From a bacterium (lineage in GTDB: Bacteria > Bacteroidota > Ignavibacteria > Kapaibacteriales > UBA7675): a stretch of 64,000 bases of DNA. The DNA is taken from assembly GCA_030430495.1 (NCBI GenBank), contig JAUIKM010000004.1, positions 62,001 through 126,000 on the forward strand, read 5' to 3'. Position numbers and translations under genes: made by a program. How positions within the stretch are numbered: position 1 is the first letter of the stretch; every line of letters begins with the position of its first letter. Shown here piece after piece: positions 8,331 to 17,191 of the stretch. The notes beneath the pieces were generated by a model. That model was not told the origin of the DNA, searched no databases, and saw only the letters and a list, made by a program, of their open reading frames with translations.

Positions 8331-9161
8331 TCAATCAATCAAACCCTGCATCGCTTCCATCATATCCGGCTCGATGAAATCGCGCATCTGCATCGTCGCC
8401 AGGTTTAACTCCTTCATCACGATCGGCTCCGCGTCGGCGTCCAGCTCGCCGTTGTGGTTCTTGTCCACGCGCAGACGCAGCACGACCGTCTCCGTGTTTT
8501 CCAGATATTTAAACGAATGCACTCCCATATGCTCAAAATCGAAGTTGTACAGCCTGTGTTCCACGATACTGTACACCGAAAAACCCGCCAGGTCCGCGCG
8601 GTTTAACTTTCCGTCCTTGTTGGAATCGTTGCGCGAGGCCTCGATTAACAAAAAGTTTCCCGTCGGACTGTCAACATATGCAACTTCATCGATGGCTGTG
8701 CGCTGATTAAACAACTGGTACTTTTGTCCACCGCGTTGTTCGTAGAGCACCAGATTGTTGTACCCGCCGGATGAATAACCTTGCGACCTGCCGGAGTACT
8801 CGCCGCTATCGTACACGTCCGCGTATTCCTGTAATCCGACGTTCTCCGGCCGCTCCAGATTCGTAAGCGCAACGGGTATCATGTACAGCGCCCTGGCCGA
8901 ATCCAGCAGCTTTGGCCCCGACAGGGAAATGGCCTGATCGCGCACAATCTGCTTTTTCAATCCGTCGGAAATAGTGTCAGATTCTATCGTTATACCCGTC
9001 GCCGCGCGGTCACCCCGGCTCAGCGAATGCGATATCCAACTGACTAACATATACAGACCGCAGATCGCCAGCACCGCAAATCCCACCAACAGCAGCGTCC
9101 CGTTGATCGCGCGCAGGCGCTCGTTGTAGTTTGCAAGTTTGTTCACTTTGTGCTCCTTCAT
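8331..9161 (-). CDS. Membrane-anchored protein with two EF-hand/dockerin-like calcium loops
   Basis: Unrecognised family, 276 residues. A short polar N-terminus is followed by one TM helix (about 20-42, 'LLLVGFAVLAICGLYMLV'), so the rest is probably outside the cytoplasm. The C-terminal half carries two loops with dockerin/EF-hand spacing: 'DSNKDGKLNRADL' and 'DKNHNGELDADAEP', each with Asp/Asn at positions 1, 3 and 5 and a Gly at 6. A purine-rich SD-like stretch (GGGGAG) lies about 9 bases upstream of the ATG. It converges with the HNH gene (7 bases between stops) and shares no operon with it. Calcium binding is inferred from the loops only. Confidence 0.7.
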   Translation of the reverse strand: MKEHKVNKLANYNERLRAINGTLLLVGFAVLAICGLYMLVSWISHSLSRGDRAATGITIESDTISDGLKKQIVRDQAISLSGPKLLDSARALYMIPVALTNLERPENVGLQEYADVYDSGEYSGRSQGYSSGGYNNLVLYEQRGGQKYQLFNQRTAIDEVAYVDSPTGNFLLIEASRNDSNKDGKLNRADLAGFSVYSIVEHRLYNFDFEHMGVHSFKYLENTETVVLRLRVDKNHNGELDADAEPIVMKELNLATMQMRDFIEPDMMEAMQGLID

Positions 9162-9164
9162 GTG

Positions 9165-9308
9165 TTAATCTCCCCGGGCCCCAATTTCCCGTGCATACAG
9201 ATGCCGCACGAACTCGGGAAAATACTGTTGACCATAGTACTGATCAAAGTGAAACTTTATTGAATGACTCTCCACCTTGCAACAAAGCTGCTGGTCGGCC
9301 CTGCACAT
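9165..9308 (-). CDS. Possible small Cys-containing protein (47 aa)
   Basis: A short minus-strand reading frame ends three bases before the start of the calcium-loop protein. It reads like protein sequence (a Cys-rich start 'MCRADQQLCC' and an aromatic-rich end 'FDQYYGQQYFPEFVRHLY'). The same frame continues upstream to a Met at 9458, but that part overlaps the plus-strand paralogue fragment. No family recognised. It could simply be spurious, although the tight spacing to the next gene favours translation. Confidence 0.25.
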   Translation of the reverse strand: MCRADQQLCCKVESHSIKFHFDQYYGQQYFPEFVRHLYAREIGARGD

Positions 9309-9344
9309 CAGGCAGGCTTGTCCAAACAAACCGGATTTTTCTGA

Positions 9345-9608
9345 ATGTTGAAACTCCCCGACACAACACTGTGCCTCTTGCTGCTTCTTGTTGCCGTTAA
9401 AACCCATGTTACCGCGCGCGATGAATTGGACGACATTTACTACCCCGACACACGACAAGCGCTGTACAACGCCGCAACGATGGCAAAGTTGCGCGCCAGG
9501 TTCGACGAGTTTAATCCAAGCTTCAATCCCGATTCAGCAGGCGCAGGCTACGCTGCCGCCCCTGACCGCTTTGAGCCCTTGCCTGCGCTGCGGTCTCAGG
9601 CTCCCTGA
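9345..9608 (+). pseudogene. Truncated N-terminal fragment of the secreted paralogue family found downstream
   Basis: The first about 70 residues contain a signal peptide (LCLLLLLVAV) and a segment resembling the N-terminus of the complete paralogue at 11448 ('YNAATMAKLRARFDEFNP' against 'YDESTMARLEYIVDSLNL'). From base 9564 the frame runs into a dispersed repeat and stops. The rest of the gene is missing: the next paralogue starts afresh at 9746 with its own signal peptide. I read this as a third family member whose body was lost when or after the repeat arrived. It might still be expressed as a short secreted peptide. Confidence 0.5.
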
Positions 9609-9630
9609 TTGTCTTGCTCGTCGCGCAGTT
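9564..9630 (+). repeat. Dispersed repeat copy 1 (67 bp)
   Basis: Core begins GACCGCTTTGAGCCCTTGCC and continues to GGTCTCAGGCTCC, then a conserved tail GATT..CTTGCTCGTC.CGCAGTT. Almost the same 67 bases recur at 12958. The ends GACCGC and GCGGTC are complementary, so a transcript could fold. This copy truncates a paralogue fragment. Confidence 0.85.
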
Positions 9631-9745
9631 TTCAGTCTCAAACCCAACAGTCTGTCGCCGGCCTGAAACCAAAAAGCCCGAAGTCTTGTCACAAACACAT
9701 GAGCACAAAGTCGCAGAGTCAGTTAACAAGTCGGGAGATTCAAAC

Positions 9746-11248
9746 ATGCGTTCAGCCATCCTGTTTACTGTTGCCTTGCTGGCGATGTATTGTCCGCTCC
9801 CGGCCTGGTTCGGCCTGGGCGATGCGCCGCGGCACATTTATTCCGCGGACATCCTCGAAGCGCTGCGCCCGCTCGCCACAGACCATCGTGCGAGTTATGA
9901 TCCCGCAGCAGTCCGGCCCGGGTATTTCTCCAAACCGCAGGCCGTCGGCAACTACGTCCTGTTTGAAGGCGACCGCGCCGACACGGCGCTGAAACTCATC
10001 GAGCAGGGCGCTGGTTTCCTCGACCTGCTGCGCCAAATCGAGCCAAAAGAAACCACAAAACACTTGTTGCTGACATTTGACACCTACCGGGATGTGCGCT
10101 GCAATATTAAACAAGAAGTCTTCGGCTGGAATGGTGTGTGCGGCCTGCGCCACTCGGTCGACATCGACGTCGGTCTTGATATTGTTAATACCTGCCGCCG
10201 CGGTGACTGGCTGTTCGAATACATCGACGCGCCCGCGTATAAATACAAAGGTTTGCAGGCTTTTTTTCTGGTGACGGACTTCCAACAAACTCAAATCCCC
10301 TCCGACTACGCGCGCAGTATCGACTATCTGGACCACATGACCAACCCGGCCGAGGCGGCCCTGTACGAGGACGCCAAATGCTGCAGGCACGACACCTGTT
10401 ACACAGACATCGGCATTTTCCAGAACTTCATGCAGTGGCTCGTGCCGATTGCTTGCGGCGACAGCCTGCCGAACGAACATGTGTACTCCGACGTGCTCAA
10501 CAGACCCGATGACAGTTGTTTTGCCCGAATCGATCGCCAGATGGCCAACACCAAATTGTTTCACAGAATGCTGGACCTGTCCATTGAGGCCGCTATTGAA
10601 AATCAGTGTTATTTTGAATTGCTCGAACAGCTCGTGGCCCGCTACAGATCAAAAGACCTGGCCCTGAAACTTAAACGCAGTCACTTTCCGGTTGCCTGTT
10701 GCGGCATGAGCTCCAGACCCTACCTGCATCGCCGGGACATTGCCGTTCTGGCCGCGCAAACCGCTGAATGGAATGTCTTCCTGCGCACGCATATCGATGT
10801 GGTGTTTGACGACTACCGCAAAAATCCGGATGGCACATTCACATTTCTTGGCGATCGCACAATGGTTCCGGTCCTGCAGGATTTTGGCCTCGACGTCGAA
10901 TCTCTGTTGCTCGGCAGTGTGTTAAGAGTCGACAACCGGCACAGAAACGCGTACAAGACCTTCGCGTACAGCATCGGCAATGTGATTGCCCGCATGCCCG
11001 AACGCGATGAAATACTTAACGACATTCGCAGCATGATCGGCAACCGGCAGCTTGATGACTTCAACCGCCTGCGCTTGTTTGATGTCTACTGGACGTGTTT
11101 GATTGAATCCAATTCCAGCGAGATTCCGGAATCGATGGTTGCAACGCTCCGGTCCGTCGTCGACCTGCTTCCGCCTTACCTGGCACAGACTATTGACCTG
11201 GAGGAGGAACTGCCTACACACCGCATAGCCGGACAACAAAAAAAGTAA
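9746..11248 (+). CDS. Secreted protein of an unrecognised paralogous family, copy A
   Basis: 500 residues with a signal peptide (MRSAILFTVALLAMYCPLPAW). The family is not recognised. It is clearly paralogous to the gene at 11448: shared blocks include 'FDTYRDV' / 'YDTYRGE', 'GLQAFFLVTDF' / 'SLRAFFVVSDF', 'IPSDYARSIDYLD' / 'VPRDYAAMIQYVD', 'ALKLKRSHFP' / 'ALELKRSRKV', and 'RRDIAVLAAQTAEWNVFLRTH' shortened in both to (R/Q)IA-LxAxTAxWxVFLRxH. Helix-rich C-terminal half with alpha-solenoid-like periodicity. ATG 9746 is chosen because it starts the signal peptide; an earlier in-frame start at 9614 lies in the repeat. Several Cys pairs suggest disulfides outside the cytoplasm. Confidence 0.75.
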   Translation: MRSAILFTVALLAMYCPLPAWFGLGDAPRHIYSADILEALRPLATDHRASYDPAAVRPGYFSKPQAVGNYVLFEGDRADTALKLIEQGAGFLDLLRQIEPKETTKHLLLTFDTYRDVRCNIKQEVFGWNGVCGLRHSVDIDVGLDIVNTCRRGDWLFEYIDAPAYKYKGLQAFFLVTDFQQTQIPSDYARSIDYLDHMTNPAEAALYEDAKCCRHDTCYTDIGIFQNFMQWLVPIACGDSLPNEHVYSDVLNRPDDSCFARIDRQMANTKLFHRMLDLSIEAAIENQCYFELLEQLVARYRSKDLALKLKRSHFPVACCGMSSRPYLHRRDIAVLAAQTAEWNVFLRTHIDVVFDDYRKNPDGTFTFLGDRTMVPVLQDFGLDVESLLLGSVLRVDNRHRNAYKTFAYSIGNVIARMPERDEILNDIRSMIGNRQLDDFNRLRLFDVYWTCLIESNSSEIPESMVATLRSVVDLLPPYLAQTIDLEEELPTHRIAGQQKK

Positions 11249-11447
11249 ATCAACACAGCTCAGGCATACAAGCAATCTCGTCATGTGGATGAAACTTTCG
11301 ATGTCCATTCTTCAACCTTCGCGTTTGACAGATGTGACTGAATTGGCAGGAATGGACTTACTCGCGGTAGCGGACGCTCTACGCGGCATCCGGCCTGCAG
11401 AATCCGTTCGGCGCATCTCGCGCACATTGCACATCAGGAGACACACA

Positions 11448-12908
11448 ATGAAACGTCTGACTTTATTTACGGCATGCTGCCTGCTTCTTATAGCTTCGCA
11501 CGCTGCCGCTCAGGAGTTTGAAGAGTTTGAGAACGGCCTGATGTACGACGAGTCCACCATGGCGCGCCTGGAATACATCGTCGACTCACTCAATCTCATG
11601 TTTAAACAGTGCGATCCAAACTCGTCGTATCGCTCCCTGCCCCAGGCTGAATGCCACTACATCAGGATTGAAGGCAGAGACGCGCGTCGCGCCCGCTCAG
11701 ATATTGAGAACGGGATTCAGTTTGAAGAACTGCTTGACAAATATCACAACACTTCGGTGCAGTTAAATCTGCCGATTGTTGTAAATCACTACGATACCTA
11801 CCGCGGGGAAAGTTCGCGCAAATTCAGCTCGATGCCTTTTGAGTCGCCATATTTTCATGAAATTGTTGAAGAGGGCCGACGCTACAGCTTTGACTTCAAC
11901 AGCAGCAACAGATGGATCTTTGATTACCATGCTCCCAATCAATACATTACTGAAAGCCTGCGGGCCTTTTTTGTTGTCTCCGACTTCACAATCTCACCTG
12001 TCCCGCGCGACTACGCCGCCATGATCCAGTACGTCGACTGCATGGTGGACACGAACACGACGACATATCTGGAAGACCCGGCCAATGGCTACAGCGTCGA
12101 AGCCGAAGTTGAAATTGAACGACTGCGCGAATTCACCGACCGCCTGTTAACCAGGACCGCGACCACACGCAATTCGCGGGACGCGCTTTCAACCTGGGAT
12201 ATGGGGCCCAAACGGATGGAACGAATCCGCGCGATAGTGACTTCCGAGCCGGACTTTAAACAAGAAATCATCGACGTGGTGGAGACAGCTCTTAAACACG
12301 GCCGCAGCAGCGAGCTGTTGGAGCTGCTGGCGGAAGAATTTCACTCGGCTGAAGCGGCACTCGAACTTAAACGCAGTCGCAAAGTCTGGGGACAGTGCAG
12401 CATGGACGAGAGCCCGCGCATTCATGCGCGGCAAATTGCCCTGCTTTCAGCAGAGACCGCCAGATGGGACGTCTTTCTGCGCGCTCATCTCAACATCATG
12501 AATGACCGCTTTGCGCGTATGTCGGACGGCTCTTATGCCTGGGGACGACGTGAGACCTACATCCGCGAACTTGAGGAGTTAAACATCAATGTGCCGCAGC
12601 TGATTCTCGGAATGGTGTTGCGCATTGACAACCCCGGCAACAACCACTACTTCGGCGATATTCAGCGACTTGGTCGTGCGCTCGCCGAAACTAAATATCG
12701 CGAAGAATTTGAAACTCACATGAGCAGAATGATCTGCGATCCTGAACTGGACACGTTTAATCGTATGTTGATTTTCTACCTGTACAAAACCTACGCCGAC
12801 CACCTGAATGACGAGGACATCCAAAAGGCCGCCAGGCAACGCCTGAAAACCACGATGGCCGGCTTGCCCGCCACCCTGTTAAAAGGAATCAATGACGATT
12901 TTGACTAA
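11448..12908 (+). CDS. Secreted protein of an unrecognised paralogous family, copy B
   Basis: 486 residues; signal peptide 'MKRLTLFTACCLLLIASHAA' with cleavage likely near AAA-Q. A good SD (AGGAG) sits 7 bases before ATG 11448, which decides the start against an in-frame ATG at 11283. Paralogue of the upstream gene over its full length, with about 30-40% identity in the shared blocks by eye. The gap between the two genes is 199 bases and both run in the same direction, so a common transcript is possible. No catalytic motif is evident. The C-terminal half is all-helical. Function unknown; probably periplasmic or surface. Confidence 0.78.
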   Translation: MKRLTLFTACCLLLIASHAAAQEFEEFENGLMYDESTMARLEYIVDSLNLMFKQCDPNSSYRSLPQAECHYIRIEGRDARRARSDIENGIQFEELLDKYHNTSVQLNLPIVVNHYDTYRGESSRKFSSMPFESPYFHEIVEEGRRYSFDFNSSNRWIFDYHAPNQYITESLRAFFVVSDFTISPVPRDYAAMIQYVDCMVDTNTTTYLEDPANGYSVEAEVEIERLREFTDRLLTRTATTRNSRDALSTWDMGPKRMERIRAIVTSEPDFKQEIIDVVETALKHGRSSELLELLAEEFHSAEAALELKRSRKVWGQCSMDESPRIHARQIALLSAETARWDVFLRAHLNIMNDRFARMSDGSYAWGRRETYIRELEELNINVPQLILGMVLRIDNPGNNHYFGDIQRLGRALAETKYREEFETHMSRMICDPELDTFNRMLIFYLYKTYADHLNDEDIQKAARQRLKTTMAGLPATLLKGINDDFD

Positions 12909-12957
12909 AACTCCCCGAATTCACCCGGACCGCCCCGGATCGCCCCGGATCGCCCCA

Positions 12958-13024
12958 GACCGCTTTGAGCCCTTGCCTGCGCGGCGGTCTCAGGCTCCTT
13001 GATTTTCCTGCTCGTCCCGCAGTT
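12958..13024 (+). repeat. Dispersed repeat copy 2 (67 bp)
   Basis: Nearly identical to copy 1 (same core, same CTTGATT…CTGCTCGTCCCGCAGTT tail). It is preceded by a short tandem run of CGCCCCGGAT units (12931-12957). It lies about 50 bases after the stop of copy B of the secreted family, the same kind of position copy 1 has relative to the fragment. Confidence 0.85.
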
Positions 13025-13152
13025 AAAAGTCACAGAACGACGAAATCATTGAGGCGCAAGTCGTTGGCCGGAAACCCTCGCGTGACTATCTTGCCGGAAG
13101 TTTCGCCGCACAAGCGCGCGGAGCCCCGGCCATTTAAACACAGAGTCTCAAG

Positions 13153-14562
13153 TTGAAAGCCGCAGTCTTCAGTCACGAACATCCGATCGGCTCAGTTGAG
13201 CTGCACGTCGACGAGTCCGCAAACAACACGCTCGCCGGCGAGATGCAATGCGCGCCGCACTACGATCAAATCGCCCACATTCTGCACGATATCAACTCCG
13301 GCCTGCCGCGCGGCAACAACATGTCCATGGAAGAACTGCGCATCAACGTGCGGCTCGCAAACGGCTGCTTCCTCTTCCCCGCCCAAGGTTTCTCCATCCG
13401 CGAATTGCCAAACGACGGAACACAACACGCAGAACGCACAGCCGAACTGCGCGCCGTCGGCGTCATGCCGCATGTCATCGAGAACTTTTTTGTTCGCAGG
13501 CCGGCGCGTGAATGGCCCTTGCAGCACTGGCAAGCGCCGGACATCGCGCTCAAGCTGAAAATGGAAGACGAACTGCTGTACGAGATCGGGCAGGACGTCA
13601 ACGAACATTCCAACGGCGATTCGACGCCGAACAATCACCCGCTCTCGGATTGGAGTCTCTGCGCTCAACTGCACTTTAACCACTGGAAAGACTGTGTGTT
13701 TACAGCGCGCCACCGCCAAAGCGGACGTGAAGCTTTTGTCCTGGTTCAGGTCCCCTGGAGCAACCGGCGCGAACGAGGTTCGTGGCCGATGTTTCAGTTT
13801 TTCAACTCCTGGAATAGTTTCAGACGCCGCTGCCTGCGCTACGGCGAAGACATTGAGCAGTACTTAAACACGCCGGCGCAGCAAGAACTCTACCGCCGAT
13901 TTCACAAAGAAATGGCGGCGATCGACGCCGTCGTTTATTCCGGTACGACCTGCATCGGCACGGCGCGCCTGTGCGATTACGACCGCAGCATGGGCGTCAT
14001 CGGCGGGATATTTTTTCCCAATGCGGCTTATGCGTCCGTACAAAAGTTAATCTGGAAATTCTACGAATTTAACGACAGCAATGGCCTGAAATATCTGCAT
14101 GCGGCACATCTGAACGTGCAGATAAACAACAACATATTCTTGAGTCCTGCCGGCGGAATTGAAATTTGCGACATAAAAGAACTTCAGGACAGCCCTGAAG
14201 CCCCCGAGGTGATAGTGGCCGGCCTTCACTGGCAGATCATTGAGAATTTTCTGGATCGCGCTGTACCGCTACCGTGGCTCAAACCGCCGTGGCGACCGAT
14301 TTCCATCGAAGAAAAACTCGACTTTGAACAGAAACTGGATCAACTGCTGCTCAGCATGCAGTCCGGAGGCGATCACAATCAGGACAAGCCCTTGCCGGTG
14401 CGGAACTGGCGCTTCGACTACGGCACGCTGGCCGTCAACAGCTTAAACAAAAAAGTCTTGTTTGATTTGCAGCGATCAAATCACGGGCAGTTTGTGATTG
14501 TCGATTTTAACAATCCGTCCGAAGCCTTCGAATACTTTGAGAATCGGGACGAACTCCCGTAG
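13153..14562 (+). CDS. Hypothetical protein (about 469 aa)
   Basis: No family recognised. The frame is open from a TTG at 13153; no strong SD is visible, so the real start may be an ATG further in (for example near 13240). The protein is rich in Trp and aromatic residues, has no signal peptide and no TM helix, and so is probably cytoplasmic. Noticeable blocks: 'WPLQHWQAPDIALKLKMED', 'AFVLVQVPWSNRRERGSW', 'YLHAAHLNVQINNNIFLS' and 'RNWRFDYGTLAVNSLNKK'. The middle (about 255-350) has the alternating pattern of an alpha/beta sensor domain. It is followed by a convergent DinB-like gene. Codon usage matches its neighbours, so it is a real gene. Confidence 0.6.
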   Translation: MKAAVFSHEHPIGSVELHVDESANNTLAGEMQCAPHYDQIAHILHDINSGLPRGNNMSMEELRINVRLANGCFLFPAQGFSIRELPNDGTQHAERTAELRAVGVMPHVIENFFVRRPAREWPLQHWQAPDIALKLKMEDELLYEIGQDVNEHSNGDSTPNNHPLSDWSLCAQLHFNHWKDCVFTARHRQSGREAFVLVQVPWSNRRERGSWPMFQFFNSWNSFRRRCLRYGEDIEQYLNTPAQQELYRRFHKEMAAIDAVVYSGTTCIGTARLCDYDRSMGVIGGIFFPNAAYASVQKLIWKFYEFNDSNGLKYLHAAHLNVQINNNIFLSPAGGIEICDIKELQDSPEAPEVIVAGLHWQIIENFLDRAVPLPWLKPPWRPISIEEKLDFEQKLDQLLLSMQSGGDHNQDKPLPVRNWRFDYGTLAVNSLNKKVLFDLQRSNHGQFVIVDFNNPSEAFEYFENRDELP

Positions 14563-14624
14563 AATCAACTACAAGTAAATAATCCCGTCCTGTCAAGTCC
14601 GAATTCATCGACCGATTCAGACAT

Positions 14625-15113
14625 TTAACTTTTCGTCGCCGCGGCGAGCAAACCCAACTGCCCGACGTGATACTGCTGGTGCATGATCCAGTTTAACAAC
14701 ACGCCCTCTTTGGTCTTGAAATAGTCTTCCTCAATCGGGCCTTTTAACATGGCGTGCGGCTGGTCGAGCTCCGCGTCGGTTAACTCCCGGTAGATCGCGG
14801 CATTTTTGTCGCACACCGCCTGCCACTGCTGTTTAAGCAGCGCCAGGTCCGGATAGGCCTCCAGTGACTCCGCCGGAGCGCTCTGGCGAAACTGCTTCTG
14901 GTAGTCCGGGAAAAGTATTGGGCCGCGACCGAGATAGAGCGAGAAGTCGTCGTCGCTTGCAATCAGGTGCCCGAGAATCCAGACGCCGTGGTTGCCGCCG
15001 GGACGGACGCGCTGCCGCAGTTGTTCGTCGTCCAGCCGGCCGAGGTAGTGGTTAACCCAGAACAGCATTGTGTTGTACATAGTCTGATAGGCTTCTACCT
15101 TGTTTCGGCTCAT
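14625..15113 (-). CDS. DinB/YfiT-like metalloprotein
   Basis: 162-residue four-helix-bundle protein of the DinB-like superfamily. Metal-binding histidines are visible at the expected places: 'WILGHLIASDD' (helix 2) and 'WIMHQQYHVGQLG' (helix 4). Members are often thiol-dependent S-transferases; with bshA in this window, a bacillithiol-dependent transferase is possible, but this is inference. It overlaps the upstream acetyltransferase frame by four bases (ATGA type), so the pair was built as one operon. Confidence 0.8.
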   Translation of the reverse strand: MSRNKVEAYQTMYNTMLFWVNHYLGRLDDEQLRQRVRPGGNHGVWILGHLIASDDDFSLYLGRGPILFPDYQKQFRQSAPAESLEAYPDLALLKQQWQAVCDKNAAIYRELTDAELDQPHAMLKGPIEEDYFKTKEGVLLNWIMHQQYHVGQLGLLAAATKS

Positions 15114-15607
15114 GATTGCACCTCAGTCTGTTTAACATCTATTTGCATCAGCGGCAGAACACGCCCCGGAATGCTGCCGGATGGACGCTCGCCGATGCGG
15201 CGCGCGCCCGCTTTCCGGTAAAATGACTCGGCGTAGGGATCGCTCACAATCTGAATTGTCACGCCGCCGAGCGCGCGCACCTGCTCAACTGCATGTTGCA
15301 TCAGGGTCCGCCCGACGCCGACGCCGATAGAGCGCGGCTCCACAAACAGCGCGTCAAGTTCAAAGTTCTTGTTTCCCAGCGGTTCAAGTGCGTAGAATCC
15401 GAGAATCATGCCGTCCAGTTCGGCGGCATAAAACGTCATTGCTCCGTCAATCTGCTACGGCGTGTGCGAGAGCTCGGCGCGGCAGGCCTCGACAAATTCC
15501 GGCGAATAGCCCCAATGCGCCTTGGAACGCATCGCCAGTTCGCTGATGATCGCCGCTTCGGATGCATCGACCGGACGGATGATTATTTTCCTCAGAACTT
15601 TGCGCAT
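15110..15607 (-). pseudogene. GNAT N-acetyltransferase interrupted by one in-frame TAG
   Basis: Reading from ATG at 15607 gives a GNAT N-terminus ('IIIRPVDASEAAIISELAMR', then 'HWGYSPEFVEACRAEL'), then TAG at 15457-15455, then in the same frame the rest of the domain: 'GAMTFYAAELDGMILGFYAL', the acetyl-CoA P-loop region 'PRSIGVGVGRTLMQHAV' and 'FYRKAGARRIGER'. The typical family text at this point is TPEQI; here it is TP-stop-QI, so a single codon (probably CAG or GAG) became TAG. A shorter product could start at ATG 15439, but it would lack beta1-alpha2. Sequencing error, a recent null mutation or readthrough are alternatives. Confidence 0.75.
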
Positions 15608-15797
15608 GACTTAAACGCCTGCGAATGTGTTAAACATCGAGCACAACAACTGCCGGACGGACTGCCGACACAAAAAGCGCCCGTTTCAAACAAAAATACT
15701 GAGAACCGGACGACTGAGCGCTTCACACCCGAAGATTAACAAAAAAGTCAGGAAGGCGCGGCCCGCAATGCAATGTAGGGATCGCAAGCCGCTCAGG

Positions 15798-15826
15798 CAA
15801 AACTTGTTGCTTAGGCAACAAGTTTG
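15798..15826 (-). terminator. Hairpin terminator of mltG
   Basis: An 11-bp perfect stem (AAACTTGTTGC / GCAACAAGTTT) with a 4-base loop lies about 40 bases past the mltG stop. On the minus strand the stem is followed by TTTTGCC, a short U tract. Confidence 0.6.
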
Positions 15827-15866
15827 CACTTAACAAAACGGACCTGTTAAACCGGCGGGAATGCGT

Positions 15867-16895
15867 TTAACGTCCGCGATTGCGTCGGTAGCGCCGCACG
15901 GCCCTGTCGTGTTCGAGTTTGGTGCGCGAAAAGTCGTGTTTACCGCTGCCGTCGCCCAGCGCCACAAAATAGTAATAGGAATGTTTTTCGGGGTTGAGAG
16001 CCGCATCGAGTGCGGCGCGCCCGGGAGAGTTAATCGGCCCCGGCGGGAGTCCGGCGTATTTGTAGGTGTTGTAGGGGCTGTCGTACTCCAGATCGTCGTA
16101 GAGCAGGCGGCGGCGCACGTCGCCAAGCGCAAACTGCACGGTCGGATCGGCCTGCAGCAGCATGCCCGCTTTCAGGCGATTGTGATAAACGCCGCTCACG
16201 CGCGGTTTTTCGGCATCGGTGGGCGTCTCCGCCTCAATAATCGACGCCAGCGTGGTAACCTGCCGCAGCGACATGTTAAGTTTTTTGGCCTGCGCAATGC
16301 GTTCCGCGGTCCAGAATTCGGCGTGGTGCCCGACGAGTTTATCCAGCACGTTGCGCGCCGAAGCGGACTGATAAAAATTATAGGTATCCGGCATGAGAAA
16401 CCCTTCGAGGTCCGCGGCAGAAGCAAGACCAATCCCCTCTAAAACAGCCATCTTGTTTGCCATCGAATCGGAAGCGGCAAGTCCCACAAATTGTACCGAG
16501 TCGACGAGTCCGGCGCGCGCCAGAATCGACGCCGTGCGCGCAATCGTCAGTCCCTCGGGAATCGTCACGTTCACCGTCGCCGCCTGGCCGCTGCGTCGGA
16601 AGAGCGAACGCAGCGCCTCGAACTGCGTCATATCGCGCCGCACGACAAACCGCCCGCGGTTGAGCTGGTTGCCGCTGATGCGCGCGTAGAGGTTGAGAGT
16701 GATGTGCGCCGCCGCCGGCCATGTGAGCAGATCTTTGGAAGCAAAAACATCCACGGCGCCGCTGGGCGTGGCGCCCGCTGGAATTTCGATCTCAACGCGA
16801 TCCGTGCCCAACTGCAGGGGCTGCAACATCGGCCAGGCCAGGGCCGCGACGGCCACAACAGACAGGCAAAGCAGAATCCAGAAAAGTCTCTTCAT
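15867..16895 (-). CDS. mltG: Endolytic murein transglycosylase MltG (YceG-like)
   Basis: MltG cuts nascent peptidoglycan strands inside the chain and is thought to end glycan polymerisation. The 342-residue protein has a short cytoplasmic N-terminus and one TM helix (about 3-25), a LysM-like domain (about 60-115, 'RFVVRRDMTQFEALRSLFR', then 'TIPEGLTI'), and the catalytic domain with the family signatures 'ASIIEAET' (catalytic Glu), 'VSGVYHNRL', 'LQADPTVQFAL', 'YDSPYNTYKYAGLPPGPI' and 'FVALGDGSGKHDFSRT'. ATG at 16895 is used; a further 9 in-frame Arg/Pro-rich codons upstream are not conserved. A hairpin terminator follows. Confidence 0.93.
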   Translation of the reverse strand: MKRLFWILLCLSVVAVAALAWPMLQPLQLGTDRVEIEIPAGATPSGAVDVFASKDLLTWPAAAHITLNLYARISGNQLNRGRFVVRRDMTQFEALRSLFRRSGQAATVNVTIPEGLTIARTASILARAGLVDSVQFVGLAASDSMANKMAVLEGIGLASAADLEGFLMPDTYNFYQSASARNVLDKLVGHHAEFWTAERIAQAKKLNMSLRQVTTLASIIEAETPTDAEKPRVSGVYHNRLKAGMLLQADPTVQFALGDVRRRLLYDDLEYDSPYNTYKYAGLPPGPINSPGRAALDAALNPEKHSYYYFVALGDGSGKHDFSRTKLEHDRAVRRYRRNRGR

Positions 16896-17109
16896 TGCTG
16901 CGGGGCGCCGCGGCGGGCGCAAAAGAAGTTGAAGCGATCGGCATGGGACGATCGGCAGGTGATACGGGAATTCGCGTGGCGGCTATGCGCACTGTCCCCG
17001 TTTGAATGCGCAGCCCGGAGACCACGTCTGTCGGGCGCAAAAATTGCGATTTCAGAAATGATTTGCACAAATATGAATAAATTTTAATACGAATTACACC
17101 TCGAATCCG

Positions 17110-17117
17110 TATCTTTG
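17110..17117 (+). promoter_or_regulatory. Bacteroidota-type -7 element (TATCTTTG) upstream of citrate synthase
   Basis: TATCTTTG fits the TAnnTTTG -7 consensus and lies 75 bases before the ATG in an AT-rich stretch (17060-17120). No clear TTG/TTTG lies 19-21 bases upstream, so the -33 box is weak or absent. Confidence 0.5.
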
Positions 17118-17191
17118 CAAGTCTATACACAACCTGCAAAAAACCAGTTGTCGCATACGAAAACTCCCGAAATGAGGAAGGTTTGGCCGTT

